Below, in pieces: positions 43,810 to 52,578 of a stretch of 64,000 nt of DNA. Each line of letters opens with the position of its first letter. Position 1 is the first letter of the stretch. Source of the stretch: Agrobacterium salinitolerans (GTDB lineage Bacteria > Pseudomonadota > Alphaproteobacteria > Rhizobiales > Rhizobiaceae); assembly GCF_002008225.1 (NCBI RefSeq), contig NZ_MRDH01000006.1, forward strand, positions 1,074,316 through 1,138,315, given 5' to 3'. A program made the position numbers and the translations under genes. The notes beneath the pieces were generated by a model. The model did no database searches and was not told the DNA's origin. It saw only the letters and a list, made by a program, of their open reading frames with translations.

Positions 43810-44295
43810 TCAGTTCAGCTTAGACTTCACTTCGCCGATCGTGGCGGCGAAAAGTTTGGCCTTTGCGGCAGCCGTTGTCTTTTCCGCCAGCAGCTTCTCG
43901 GAAGCGGCGATGGCGATGTCGACGGCGGCGGAACGGACGGCGCCGATGGCGTCTTCTTCGGCCTGCTTGATCTTCTGTTCCGAAAGGGCCGTACGGCGGG
44001 CGACGAATTCTTCCGTCTTCTGCCTGGCTTCTTCCGTCAGCGCTGCTGCTTCGCGTTCAGCGGCAGCAACAATACCTGCGGCTTCGGCTTCTGCTTCCTT
44101 GCGCTTGCGCTGGTATTCGGCCAGCAAGTGCTGAGCCTCTTCGCGCAGGCGCTTGGCTTCGGCCAGCTCGTCCTGGATGTTCTGGGCGCGCTCATCCAGA
44201 GACTTGGAGAGCATGCCGGGAACCTTGAGATAGGCGATCAGAACGAAGAAAAGGACGAGACCGACGAGAGCGAAAAATGATGCATCAAATGCCAT
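43810..44295 (-). CDS. atpF: ATP synthase F0 subunit b
   Basis: A 161-residue protein: one N-terminal membrane helix (FFALVGLVLFFVLIAYL) and a long Ala/Glu/Lys-rich coiled coil. It is the peripheral stalk that holds the F1 head static relative to subunit a. The ATG at 44295 lies 1 base after the b' stop and is preceded by GGAGCC. Last gene of the operon atpI-B-E-F'-F; the terminator follows. Confidence 0.94.
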   Translation of the reverse strand: MAFDASFFALVGLVLFFVLIAYLKVPGMLSKSLDERAQNIQDELAEAKRLREEAQHLLAEYQRKRKEAEAEAAGIVAAAEREAAALTEEARQKTEEFVARRTALSEQKIKQAEEDAIGAVRSAAVDIAIAASEKLLAEKTTAAAKAKLFAATIGEVKSKLN

Positions 44296-44296
44296 A

Positions 44297-44938
44297 TCAG
44301 GCTCCCTTCACGGCAGAAGCGGCAGCGATGGCGGCCTTGACGTCGGCATCCTTGACCTTGGCGCCGACCAGCTGGTCAACGATTGCGGTCGCGGTTTCCT
44401 CGGCGATGGCGCCGACATCGGCGAATGCCTGATCCCTGATGCCGGCAATGCGCTTTTCGGCGGCGGCAAGCTTTTCAGCAAGACCAGCTTCGATAGCGGC
44501 GCGGTCGGCATCAGCCTTGGCCTTGGCGGCGTCACGGGCCGCGGAGCCTATCGAGCTTGCCTTGGCGCGGGCTGCCGCGAGTTCTTTTTCATAGGTCTCG
44601 ACGGCTGCGTCGGCTTCGCTTTTCAGCCGTGCCGCCTCATCGAGATCCTGTGCGATGCGTCCATGACGGTTCTCGAGAATGCCGCCGACGCGCGGAACGA
44701 TGACCTTCTGCATGAGCAGATAGAAAAGGCCGAACGTGATCGCCAGCCACAGGACCTGCGATGCATAAGTAGACTGGTCGAACGGCGGGAAAACGCCGGA
44801 AGCGCCGTGTTCGGCGCCGTGCGCCACACCGGTTTCCGTGTGCGTGGCTTCCGGTTGCGGCTGGCCGACAGCCGGAGTTTCCGTATGCGTTTCACCTACG
44901 GTCGGTGCTGACTGGGCATAAGCCTCGGTCACGAACAT
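44297..44938 (-). CDS. atpG: ATP synthase F0 subunit b'
   Basis: A 213-residue b' subunit as found in alphaproteobacteria and chloroplast-type enzymes; it forms a heterodimeric stalk with b. A polar, His/Thr/Glu-rich N-terminal extension of about 45 residues ([10 protein letters not shown], later HGAEHGASG) precedes the membrane helix [15 protein letters not shown] and the coiled coil. ATG 44938 follows GGAGGTGAGC; the GTG at 44944 lies within the ribosome site. The symbol atpG (or atpF2) is used for b' in this group. Confidence 0.93.
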   Translation of the reverse strand: MFVTEAYAQSAPTVGETHTETPAVGQPQPEATHTETGVAHGAEHGASGVFPPFDQSTYASQVLWLAITFGLFYLLMQKVIVPRVGGILENRHGRIAQDLDEAARLKSEADAAVETYEKELAAARAKASSIGSAARDAAKAKADADRAAIEAGLAEKLAAAEKRIAGIRDQAFADVGAIAEETATAIVDQLVGAKVKDADVKAAIAAASAVKGA

Positions 44939-45017
44939 GCTCACCTCCAGGGGTACTGCAAATGCGAAGGATCACGGCACGCCATTCGCGGGCCGTGATC
45001 CAGACCTGATGCCGGTA

Positions 45018-45245
45018 TTAAACAGCGAACAGGAGAAGGAGAGCTACGAGCAGCGAGAAGATGCCCAGAGCTTCCGTAACGGCGAAGCCGAATACCAGAC
45101 GGCCGAACTGGCTGTCGGCAGCAGAGGGGTTGCGCAGTGCGCCGGACAGGTAATCACCGAAGATACGGCCGAGTGCGAGGGACGTACCAGCCATGCCGAG
45201 GCATGCGAGACCTGCGCCGATGTACTTTGCTGCTTCCGCTTCCAT
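45018..45245 (-). CDS. atpE: ATP synthase F0 subunit c
   Basis: A 75-residue hairpin of two membrane helices: GAGLACLGMAGTSLALG, a polar loop RNPSAADS, and FGFAVTEALGIFSLLVALLLLF. The proton-carrying glutamate is in VTEALGIF. Subunits assemble into the rotor ring. A strong AAGGAG ribosome site fits its need for high expression. It lies between atpB and atpG on the minus strand. Confidence 0.96.
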   Translation of the reverse strand: MEAEAAKYIGAGLACLGMAGTSLALGRIFGDYLSGALRNPSAADSQFGRLVFGFAVTEALGIFSLLVALLLLFAV

Positions 45246-45318
45246 GTGAGACTCCTTGAGATATAGGTTGTTGCGGCTATCTTTTGGCGCCCGTTGCCGG
45301 GGCCAGCGACTTTACTTC

Positions 45319-46068
45319 TCAGTGACCACCATGCACGGCGTCGTTCAGGTACATGCAAGTCAGTACCGCGAACACATAAGCCTGCAGGAAGGCAACGAGA
45401 AATTCGAGAGCGGTCATGGCGACCGTCATTATGAGAGGCAGGACAGCACCGCCGACGCCGAGCGCGCCGAGCGCGCTCATGGAGGCGACGAAGCCTGCGA
45501 AAACCTTGAGCGTGATATGGCCGGCCAGCATGTTCGCGAAAAGACGAACGGAAAGGCTGATCGGGCGTGACAGGAACGAGATCATTTCAATCGACGCGAC
45601 CAGCGGCAAAAGCGCCTTCGGCACGCCCGAAGGGGCGAAGATGCCGAAGAAATGCAGGCCGTGCTTGTAAAAACCATAAACGACGACCGTGCCGATAACG
45701 AGGCAGGCGAGCGCGAAGGTGACGATGATCTGGCTGGTGACCGTGAAGAAATACGGGAACATGCCGAGAAGGTTGGCCGTCAGCACGAACATGAAGAGCG
45801 AGAACACGAACGGGAAGAACACCATGCCCTTCTTGCCGGCGCCTTCGCGCAGCATGGAGGCGATGAATTCATAGGACATTTCGGCAACGGACTGCATGCG
45901 CGTCGGGATCAGACCGCGGTTCGACGTTGCGAAATAAAGGAAACCGGAAGCCGCAGCCACGGTCGCGACCATGAAGAGCGACGCATTGGTGAAGGAAAAA
46001 TCGACGCCGCCAATTTCGATCGGAATGATCGGCTGCACCAAGAACTGATGGGTCGGATCGTTTGCCAC
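45319..46068 (-). CDS. atpB: ATP synthase F0 subunit a
   Basis: A 249-residue integral membrane protein that forms the proton half-channels against the c ring. The essential arginine lies in the [14 protein letters not shown] stretch, and the C-terminal helix contains [15 protein letters not shown]. Translation starts at GTG 46068, seven bases after AGAGGG. About five to six membrane helices are visible. Second gene of the F0 operon, 60 bases after atpI. Confidence 0.95.
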   Translation of the reverse strand: MANDPTHQFLVQPIIPIEIGGVDFSFTNASLFMVATVAAASGFLYFATSNRGLIPTRMQSVAEMSYEFIASMLREGAGKKGMVFFPFVFSLFMFVLTANLLGMFPYFFTVTSQIIVTFALACLVIGTVVVYGFYKHGLHFFGIFAPSGVPKALLPLVASIEMISFLSRPISLSVRLFANMLAGHITLKVFAGFVASMSALGALGVGGAVLPLIMTVAMTALEFLVAFLQAYVFAVLTCMYLNDAVHGGH

Positions 46069-46128
46069 CGGCTGCCCTCTTTACCTGTCGCCGCCTGTCG
46101 CGGCATCTCAACTGTAAGGAAAAACAGC

Positions 46129-46494
46129 CTAAAGGCCGCCTTTTCCACCCTCATCCTGCCTGTCCGCCTTCTCAAGTAGCGGCGGCTTGGCCACCGCGCC
46201 CGTGGAGCGCAACACATTCAATACGCCTGCGCAGAAACCGAGAAGAAGAAGAACGATCATCCCCCACGGCGTCGTGCCGGCAAAATAGTCCAGAAGATAA
46301 CCCAGCATAGCGCCGACCACGATGGCAGAAATGAACTCCGATGAGAGCTTGACCGCCATCGCAAAACCTTTCCGGTTTTCCGCAGCGTTGGTCTCCGCCC
46401 TCACTTCCGCCTCATCCTCCGCCTTCACCTTCGCCAACTCATCGGCTAGGCGCTTGCGACGCTCGTCCAGACTATCGTCACGGTTGCCAGTCAT
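46129..46494 (-). CDS. atpI: ATP synthase accessory protein AtpI
   Basis: A 121-residue protein with a charged N-terminus (DSLDERRKRLADELAKVKAEDEAE) and two membrane helices, ELISAIVVGAMLGYLLDYF-like and WGMIVLLLLGFCAGVLNV. AtpI proteins help c-ring assembly or Mg handling. It is the first gene of the F0 operon. A well-formed -35/-10 pair lies about 105 bases upstream. Confidence 0.88.
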   Translation of the reverse strand: MTGNRDDSLDERRKRLADELAKVKAEDEAEVRAETNAAENRKGFAMAVKLSSEFISAIVVGAMLGYLLDYFAGTTPWGMIVLLLLGFCAGVLNVLRSTGAVAKPPLLEKADRQDEGGKGGL

Positions 46495-46598
46495 CTTAAA
46501 ATCCCACCCATTTTCTCCGTTCCAGCCATGCCAGAACCCTTTGGAGTTGTAAACGGTGACGGATTAAGCCTGTTCCAGCCCGCTCTGAAGTCGCGCGC

Positions 46599-46627
46599 AA
46601 CATAGTTTTAGGGGCTTCTCTAGTCAA
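46599..46627 (-). promoter_or_regulatory. Candidate housekeeping promoter of the F0 operon
   Basis: Read on the minus strand: TTGACT (46627-46622), a 17-base spacer, and TATGTT (46604-46599), close to the sigma-70 consensus. Transcription would start near 46592, leaving a leader of about 98 bases before atpI. Confidence 0.6.
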
Positions 46628-46764
46628 GGCACTGTCGACGGTTGTTTCGACACAAATTAATCATGCAAAAACAACGGCTTGACATCAAGTCGCGGTTTGG
46701 CGGCGATGTTTCCCCAGGGAATCGGCATTTTTGACACGCAAAATGCGACAAATTGGCGGTGGTA

Positions 46765-47928
46765 TCAGCTCCAGCCGCCGCCATAGGTACGGTAAAACAC
46801 GTGCAAACCTATCCTGCCGACCTTTTTCATCGTGCGACCCCAGGCGGGACGCACATAAACGGCGTGATAGTGGGTTGCCGATCCCACTTCCTTCAACCAG
46901 ATTTTGCCAGCCGTTGTGGCCATTGCCACTTCGCGCGCCATTTTCCAGTGGCGTTCGGAATTCACGCGATCCTTGATATTGTCGCAGGCGAAGGAAAACT
47001 GGCAGCGGTTGCGCCAGTCCTTGTTCTGGTAAACGACACCGCAGATGGTTTTCGGATAGGCGGGATTGCGCACGCGGTTGAGGATGACCTGTGCGACCGC
47101 CGCCTGTCCCTTCACCGATTCTCCGCGCGCCTCGAAATAGATGCCGGAGGCGAGGCATTGTTGTTCGGCTGCCGAAAATACGGCGGCGGGCAACGGGGTG
47201 GCCGCCCAGGCGTGGTCGCCCTCGGCGATTTGCGGCACGAAACGGCCGGCGTCGGGCTTCTTGAGAATGGCGTCGAAGGGTGACTCGCGGGCGAAATCCG
47301 GTTCGGCCGGCGCATAGGCCGTGGCAAGAATATCCGGCGTACGATTGTTGATGAGTTCGGCCAGCATCGGCGAGACGCTTCTGTCCGCCTTCTTTTCCTC
47401 GCGACGGAAATAGAAGGAGGCGAGTTCCACGTCCTTGCCACGCTTCGGTTTGACGAAAGCGGTGCGGTCCTTACGCTTCAGCGGCTCGATGTCCAGCATG
47501 CTGGTGCGCTGCAAGACGGAACCGGCGGTGAAAGCCTTGGGCGGCTGCATGATTTCGGTGGCGACGACACGACCCTTCTTGGCGGCGCGGTTGACGCGCT
47601 CGCTGTCGGGCGTCGTTGCCTCGCCCTTCTTGTTGGTGACGAAAGCGACCTTGCTGCCATTGGGCAGGGTCATGCCGCCGCCGTGCAGCGCCGCCTCCCC
47701 TGCGGCATCGTTGAAGGTGAGCGAGGCATTGTGTACCGAGCCCGCCGGAGAGGCCGTCAGCACCATGCGCCATTGCTCGCCGCCATTATCCAGACCGGCC
47801 AGAAGCGAGGCCAGATCCGCGCGCGCAGCGAGGGAGGGAAAAACGAGCCAGGCGGCAAGGCCGAAGACGACGGGCGAGGTCCATTTTGACGCCCACGCCT
47901 CACGGGACACGGGGGACCGACGACGCAT
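46765..47928 (-). CDS. SleB-type cell wall hydrolase
   Basis: A 387-residue envelope protein. An N-terminal membrane/signal segment (VVFGLAAWLVFPSLAARA) is followed by about 230 residues of low-similarity sequence. The C-terminal Hydrolase_2/SleB domain has IYFEARGESVKGQAAVAQVILNR, with the catalytic glutamate in YFEARGE, then DNIKDR and ATHYHAVYVRPAW. SleB-like enzymes are lytic transglycosylases of peptidoglycan. Start ATG 47928 is preferred to TTG 47970. It is alone, upstream of and on the same strand as the F0 operon. Confidence 0.85.
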   Translation of the reverse strand: MRRRSPVSREAWASKWTSPVVFGLAAWLVFPSLAARADLASLLAGLDNGGEQWRMVLTASPAGSVHNASLTFNDAAGEAALHGGGMTLPNGSKVAFVTNKKGEATTPDSERVNRAAKKGRVVATEIMQPPKAFTAGSVLQRTSMLDIEPLKRKDRTAFVKPKRGKDVELASFYFRREEKKADRSVSPMLAELINNRTPDILATAYAPAEPDFARESPFDAILKKPDAGRFVPQIAEGDHAWAATPLPAAVFSAAEQQCLASGIYFEARGESVKGQAAVAQVILNRVRNPAYPKTICGVVYQNKDWRNRCQFSFACDNIKDRVNSERHWKMAREVAMATTAGKIWLKEVGSATHYHAVYVRPAWGRTMKKVGRIGLHVFYRTYGGGWS

Positions 47929-48074
47929 TACTCTTTTCGAACGCAAAACCAGCACTCCGAACACCGACAACCAAATTTGCTACAGGTGTTCGAGAATCTC
48001 TTATTAACCTTGATGCTTGGTTAACGCCGCGCGCGGACGCGGATTCACGTTAATGTGTAACCATCTTCTAATAG

Positions 48075-49994
48075 TCACACGACGACGTGCGAACCCAGCT
48101 CCACCACGCGGTTGGCCGGAAGGCGGAAATAATCCGAGGGATCGGCGGCGGTTTCGGCGAGCGCGATGAACAGGCGGTTCTGCCAGCCCGGCATGCCGGA
48201 TTTCGGATCCGGCACCAGCTTGCGGCGGCCGAGATAAAACGAGGTCGACATGATGTCGAACTTGTAGCCGGTGCGTCTCAGATAGCCCAGCGCCTGGGTG
48301 ACATTCTGCGTCTCCATAAAGCCGAAATGCAATTCGACCACGGCAAAACGGTCGCTCAGCTTCGTCAGCGTATAACGCTCTTCGGGGTGGACGCGCGGCT
48401 GGTCCTCGGTGCGGATCGTCAGGATGACGTTCTTGTCGTGAAGGACGTGGTTATGTTTGAGATTGTGCAACAGCGCCGCCGGCGCCGTCTCGGGATCGCC
48501 GGTAAGGAAGATTGCCGTGCCGGACACACGCACCGGCGCATGGGCGCTCTCCTTTTCCACCGAGGCGACGAAGGCCTTCAGCGGCACATCGATGCGGCGG
48601 GTCTTGGCAAAGAGTATCTTTGAGCCGCGCTGCCATGTGGTCATGATGATGGTGAAGGCGATGGCCAACAGCACCGGCACATAACCGCCGTCGTGGATCT
48701 TCAGGAGGTTCGCTCCGAGGAAGATCAGTTCCAGCAGCAGAAGCGGCGTCAGCACCGCAAGCGCCAGCCAGATCGACCATTTCCAGCGCTTGCGCACGAA
48801 TTCGAAGAACATCAGGCTGGTGACGACCATCGCGCCGGTCACGGAAATACCGTAGGCGGTGGCAAGCGCATCCGAACTCTTGAAGGTGATGACCAGTGCG
48901 ACGACGCCGAACAAGAGGATGGTGTTGACGGCCGGAAGGTAAATCTGCCCCGTATTGGTTTCCGAGGTGAAGAGGATTTCCATGCGCGGCAGATAACCGA
49001 GATGGATCGCCTGGCGCACGAGCGAAAACGCGCCCGTTATGACCGCCTGGCTGGCGATGATGGTGGCGGCGGTTGCCAGAATGACGGCCGGCAGGATCGC
49101 CCATTGCGGGAACATCAGATAGAAGGGATTGGACATCGCCGCCGGGTCTTTCAGCACCAGCGCGCCCTGCCCGAGATAATTCAGCGTCAATGCCGGGAAA
49201 ACCAGACAGAACCACGCCCACTGGATGGGACGACGGCCGAAATGGCCGAGATCGGCGTAAAGCGCTTCCGCCCCCGTGATCGTCAGGAAGACCGCGCCGA
49301 GCACGACGACGCCGTAGAAACCTTCATTGGCCAGAAATTCCACCGCATGCCACGGATTGAAGGCGAAGAGGATGCTGAAGTCATCGGCGATATGAAGAAG
49401 ACCGGCCAGACCCATGACGATGAACCAGACGGCGGTGATCGGTCCGAAGAATTTCGCCACCGTGCCCGTGCCGTGGGACTGGATGGCGAAGAGGCCGATG
49501 AGGATGCCGACGGAAATCGGAATGATGAAGGCGTCCATTTCCGGCGTGACGAGCTTCAGGCCTTCCACCGCCGAAAGCACCGATAGCGCCGGCGTGATCA
49601 TGGCGTCGCCCAGAAACAACGCCGCGCCGATGAGGCCGAGCACGATGAGAACGCTGCGGTGGGTGCCAGCCGTCTTCATCAGCAGCGCCAGCAGCGAGAG
49701 CGTTCCGCCCTCGCCGTCATTGTCCGCACGCAGAAGAAGCGTGATGTATTTGAACGTCACGATGATCGTCAAAGCCCAGATCATCAGGGACGTGAGGCCG
49801 ATGACTTCTTCCTGCGTCACGCCGTCATAGGCGATCGGCCGAAGGGCTTCGCGGAAGGCGTAGAGCGGGCTGGTGCCGATATCACCATAGACGACGCCGA
49901 TGGAACCAAGGATCGCGGCATAAAGCCCTTTGTTCTGATGCTTGTCATCCGCATCCGGTTTCTCGGCAACATCCTTGTCGACGATTTGAGACAT
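48075..49994 (-). CDS. kup: KUP/Trk-type low-affinity potassium uptake protein
   Basis: A 639-residue membrane transporter with about twelve helices in the first 450 residues and a cytosolic C-terminal domain. It begins the conserved core with [19 protein letters not shown], and contains [14 protein letters not shown] and [15 protein letters not shown], all typical of KUP/HAK proteins. It imports K+ with protons. The gene starts 15 bases after the corA stop on the same strand, so K+ and Mg2+ uptake genes are co-transcribed. Confidence 0.94.
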   Translation of the reverse strand: MSQIVDKDVAEKPDADDKHQNKGLYAAILGSIGVVYGDIGTSPLYAFREALRPIAYDGVTQEEVIGLTSLMIWALTIIVTFKYITLLLRADNDGEGGTLSLLALLMKTAGTHRSVLIVLGLIGAALFLGDAMITPALSVLSAVEGLKLVTPEMDAFIIPISVGILIGLFAIQSHGTGTVAKFFGPITAVWFIVMGLAGLLHIADDFSILFAFNPWHAVEFLANEGFYGVVVLGAVFLTITGAEALYADLGHFGRRPIQWAWFCLVFPALTLNYLGQGALVLKDPAAMSNPFYLMFPQWAILPAVILATAATIIASQAVITGAFSLVRQAIHLGYLPRMEILFTSETNTGQIYLPAVNTILLFGVVALVITFKSSDALATAYGISVTGAMVVTSLMFFEFVRKRWKWSIWLALAVLTPLLLLELIFLGANLLKIHDGGYVPVLLAIAFTIIMTTWQRGSKILFAKTRRIDVPLKAFVASVEKESAHAPVRVSGTAIFLTGDPETAPAALLHNLKHNHVLHDKNVILTIRTEDQPRVHPEERYTLTKLSDRFAVVELHFGFMETQNVTQALGYLRRTGYKFDIMSTSFYLGRRKLVPDPKSGMPGWQNRLFIALAETAADPSDYFRLPANRVVELGSHVVV

Positions 49995-50009
49995 GATGAT
50001 CCTGGCTCC

Positions 50010-50987
50010 TCAGAGCCAGCCCTTCCAACGAAAAAAGAGAAACGGAATGATCGCGGACATCACCATGACGATCAGCGCAAGCGGATAACCAAATGTCCAG
50101 CTCAACTCCGGCATGAGCTGAAAGTTCATTCCGTAAATGGAGGCCACCAGCGTGGGTGGCAGGAACACCACCGACGCGATGGAAAAAATCTTGATGATGC
50201 CGTTCTGCTCGATATTGATGATCCCGAGCGAGGCGTCCAAGAGAAAGGTCAGATTGCCGGAAACGAAGGAGGCATGTTCATTCAGCGACTGGATATCGCG
50301 CCCGATCGACTTGCCCTGCTCCCGCGCGCCCTTGTCCTCGCGCACCTGATCGCTGGTGGACAGAAAGGTCTGAAGGCGCGCCAGCGATGCAAGGCTCACG
50401 CGGACCTTCGATATCAGCCGGTGATAGGCGGCGATGTTGCCGAGGCGGTCTTCGAGATAGCGCGGCGCCTTGCGTTTGGAACGAGCCTGGCTGCCGAGAA
50501 TATCGGCGGCGAGATTGTCGATCCCCGTAACCGAGTTTTCGAGAATCTCCGCCGTGCGGTCGACGATGGTTTCGAGCAGCTTCAGGAGCAGCGCCGCGCC
50601 GCTGCGCATCTCATGCGGAACGCGCGTGATGGCGGCGGTGAAGAGATGGAAGGATTTCGGCTCGGCGTAACGGATTGTCACCAGACGCTTGCCGGCAAGG
50701 ATGAAGGCGACGTCGGTGAGGCGGGGATCGTCCGAATCCGCCTTCCACACCAGAGAGGCGGTCATGAAGACATTACCGTCTTCCATATAAAGCCGACTGG
50801 AAGGTTCGATATCCTTCAGATCCTCACGGGTGGGCAAATCAAGCCCCAGCAGCTTTTCCACATGCTGCTCTTCCGCCCTGTCCGGATCGACGAGATCGAT
50901 CCAGACGATGTCGTCGGGGACCTGTCCGGAGCCGTCGTCTGACGACAGGCTGATCGCCTCGCAATTGGCGCGATAGGCTTTTATCAA
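50010..50987 (-). CDS. corA: CorA magnesium transporter
   Basis: A 325-residue CorA channel: a cytosolic domain with PTREDLKDIEPSSRLYMEDG, a long helix, and two C-terminal membrane helices with the pore motif YGMNFQLMPELSW. It imports Mg2+ (possibly Co2+/Ni2+). TTG 50987 is preferred as start: GGAG lies 8 bases upstream and homologues begin at the following IKAYR. ATG 51038 would add 17 residues. kup follows in the same operon; a long inverted repeat lies in the leader. Confidence 0.9.
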   Translation of the reverse strand: MIKAYRANCEAISLSSDDGSGQVPDDIVWIDLVDPDRAEEQHVEKLLGLDLPTREDLKDIEPSSRLYMEDGNVFMTASLVWKADSDDPRLTDVAFILAGKRLVTIRYAEPKSFHLFTAAITRVPHEMRSGAALLLKLLETIVDRTAEILENSVTGIDNLAADILGSQARSKRKAPRYLEDRLGNIAAYHRLISKVRVSLASLARLQTFLSTSDQVREDKGAREQGKSIGRDIQSLNEHASFVSGNLTFLLDASLGIINIEQNGIIKIFSIASVVFLPPTLVASIYGMNFQLMPELSWTFGYPLALIVMVMSAIIPFLFFRWKGWL

Positions 50988-51207
50988 TCCGTTTCTCCGC
51001 TCCACATTGCAGGCTTCAGCCGCAATGCTGCTTAACATATCCTGTTTGCGCTCGGCAAACCTTTGGACGACACTTCAGGGACCGTCGGAACAGGCGGGAT
51101 TTCGACAATCTCGCCGGCCCGATGGACCAAGAGCCAAACGGCGCAGGCGTATGCGCCCAAAGCGAGACGCAATCAAGCAATATTTTTTCGCGACAGCATT
51201 GCAGGCG

Positions 51208-51240
51208 AAGCATTTCTGGATCTCAAATCCGGAAATGCTT
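51208..51240. promoter_or_regulatory. Long inverted repeat between mrp and corA
   Basis: AAGCATTTC and GAAATGCTT, extended inward by GGAT/ATCC after one mismatch, give a stem of about 14 bp with a 5-base loop. It lies 86 bases past the mrp stop and 221 bases before the corA start, in a 338-base gap (50988-51325) without other recognisable features. It could be the mrp terminator or part of a corA leader. Confidence 0.5.
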
Positions 51241-51325
51241 TCGGATACTTCCGTTTAATCTTATGTTTTCAAACGACTATCGAGGAAGAAGAAACCCTGT
51301 CCGGCTTTGCCCCATGGCTGGGGTG

Positions 51326-52456
51326 TTATTCGAAAACAATCCTCGGGGCGGCTTTTTGCTCGCTTGCACCGATGCGCGCCCAGACTTTTTGCGCGATATC
51401 GCGGTAGACTGCGGCCTGCGGGCCATCGGGTTCTGCGGCGACGACCGGCGTTCCGGCATCTGACATTTCGCGGATGGATATGGTGAGCGGCACTTCGCCG
51501 AGAAACGGAACGCCGATCCTTTCCGCTTCAGCCTTCGCGCCGCCATGACCGAAAATATCGTAACGCGCACCGGTATCGGGCGCGATGAAATAGCTCATAT
51601 TCTCGATGACGCCCAGCAGCGGTACTTCCACCTTGCGGAACATGGTGACGCCCTTGCGCGCATCGGAGAGCGCCAGATCCTGCGGCGTGGAAACGATGAC
51701 GGCGCCGGCGAGCGGCACCTGCTGGGCGATGGTAAGCTGCGCATCGCCGGTGCCGGGCGGCATGTCCAGCACCAGCACATCCAGTTCGCCCCAGGCCACT
51801 TCGCGCAGCATCTGCATCAGGGCGGACTGCACCATCGGCCCGCGCCAGATCATCGCGGCTTCCTCATCCACCAGAAAGCCCATGGACATGACCTTCAGTC
51901 CGTAATTCTCCATGGGGAGGATGATGCGGTCTTCCTGTTGCTTCGGACGGCCGGAAATTTTCAGCAGCCGCGGCAGCGAGGGGCCATAAATATCGGCATC
52001 GAGCATGCCGACCTTGAGGCCGAGCGACTGGAGGCCGAGCGCCAGATTGACGGCGGTCGTCGACTTGCCCACCCCGCCCTTGCCCGAGGCCACGGCGATG
52101 ATGGATTTGACCCCCGGCACGCCGACCTTTGACGAGCCGGGCTGGGTGGTCGGCCGGCCGGTTGCGGCGGCGGGGCGCGCCGGCGCGGGCTGCTGCTGGC
52201 CAGGCTTGCGGTCGGCCGTCAGCGCCACGACCGCGCCGACGATGCCCTCAACGCCCTTGGCCGCCTGTTCGGCGGCAAGCCGCAACGGCTCCATCGCCGC
52301 AGCCCTGTCGGCCGGGACGGTGATCGAGAAATAGGCCTTCGCATCGGCGATGAAAATTTCCGAGACCATGCCGAGTGCGACGATGCTCTTGCCGCTGCCG
52401 GGATAGACCACCGCTTCCAGCGCCTTTTCCACCTGGCTCCTGCTGACATCTGCCAT
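51326..52456 (-). CDS. mrp: Mrp/ApbC-family P-loop ATPase lacking cysteines
   Basis: A 376-residue protein: an N-terminal MIP18-like (DUF59) domain, an Ala/Pro/Gln linker near 110-135, and a ParA-type ATPase with the deviant Walker A SGKGGVGKSTT, then DADIYGPSLPRL and LDMPPGTGDAQLT. Mrp/ApbC/Ind1 proteins carry iron-sulfur clusters through a CxxC motif. Here that segment reads SYFIAPDTGARYDIFGHGG, with no cysteine, and the whole protein has none. Cluster binding by the usual ligands is therefore not possible. ATG 52456 follows AGCAGGA. Confidence 0.9.
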   Translation of the reverse strand: MADVSRSQVEKALEAVVYPGSGKSIVALGMVSEIFIADAKAYFSITVPADRAAAMEPLRLAAEQAAKGVEGIVGAVVALTADRKPGQQQPAPARPAAATGRPTTQPGSSKVGVPGVKSIIAVASGKGGVGKSTTAVNLALGLQSLGLKVGMLDADIYGPSLPRLLKISGRPKQQEDRIILPMENYGLKVMSMGFLVDEEAAMIWRGPMVQSALMQMLREVAWGELDVLVLDMPPGTGDAQLTIAQQVPLAGAVIVSTPQDLALSDARKGVTMFRKVEVPLLGVIENMSYFIAPDTGARYDIFGHGGAKAEAERIGVPFLGEVPLTISIREMSDAGTPVVAAEPDGPQAAVYRDIAQKVWARIGASEQKAAPRIVFE

Positions 52457-52578
52457 ATTCCTGCTCCGCTTCATCATCCGACCGGGTATTGCGTGCCATC
52501 CATAGACAAGCCGGAGCGCTTCGCCAATGCCAAAGCGCGACAACAGTCAGGCATTCGCGACGATTTGACGCTGCGGCT

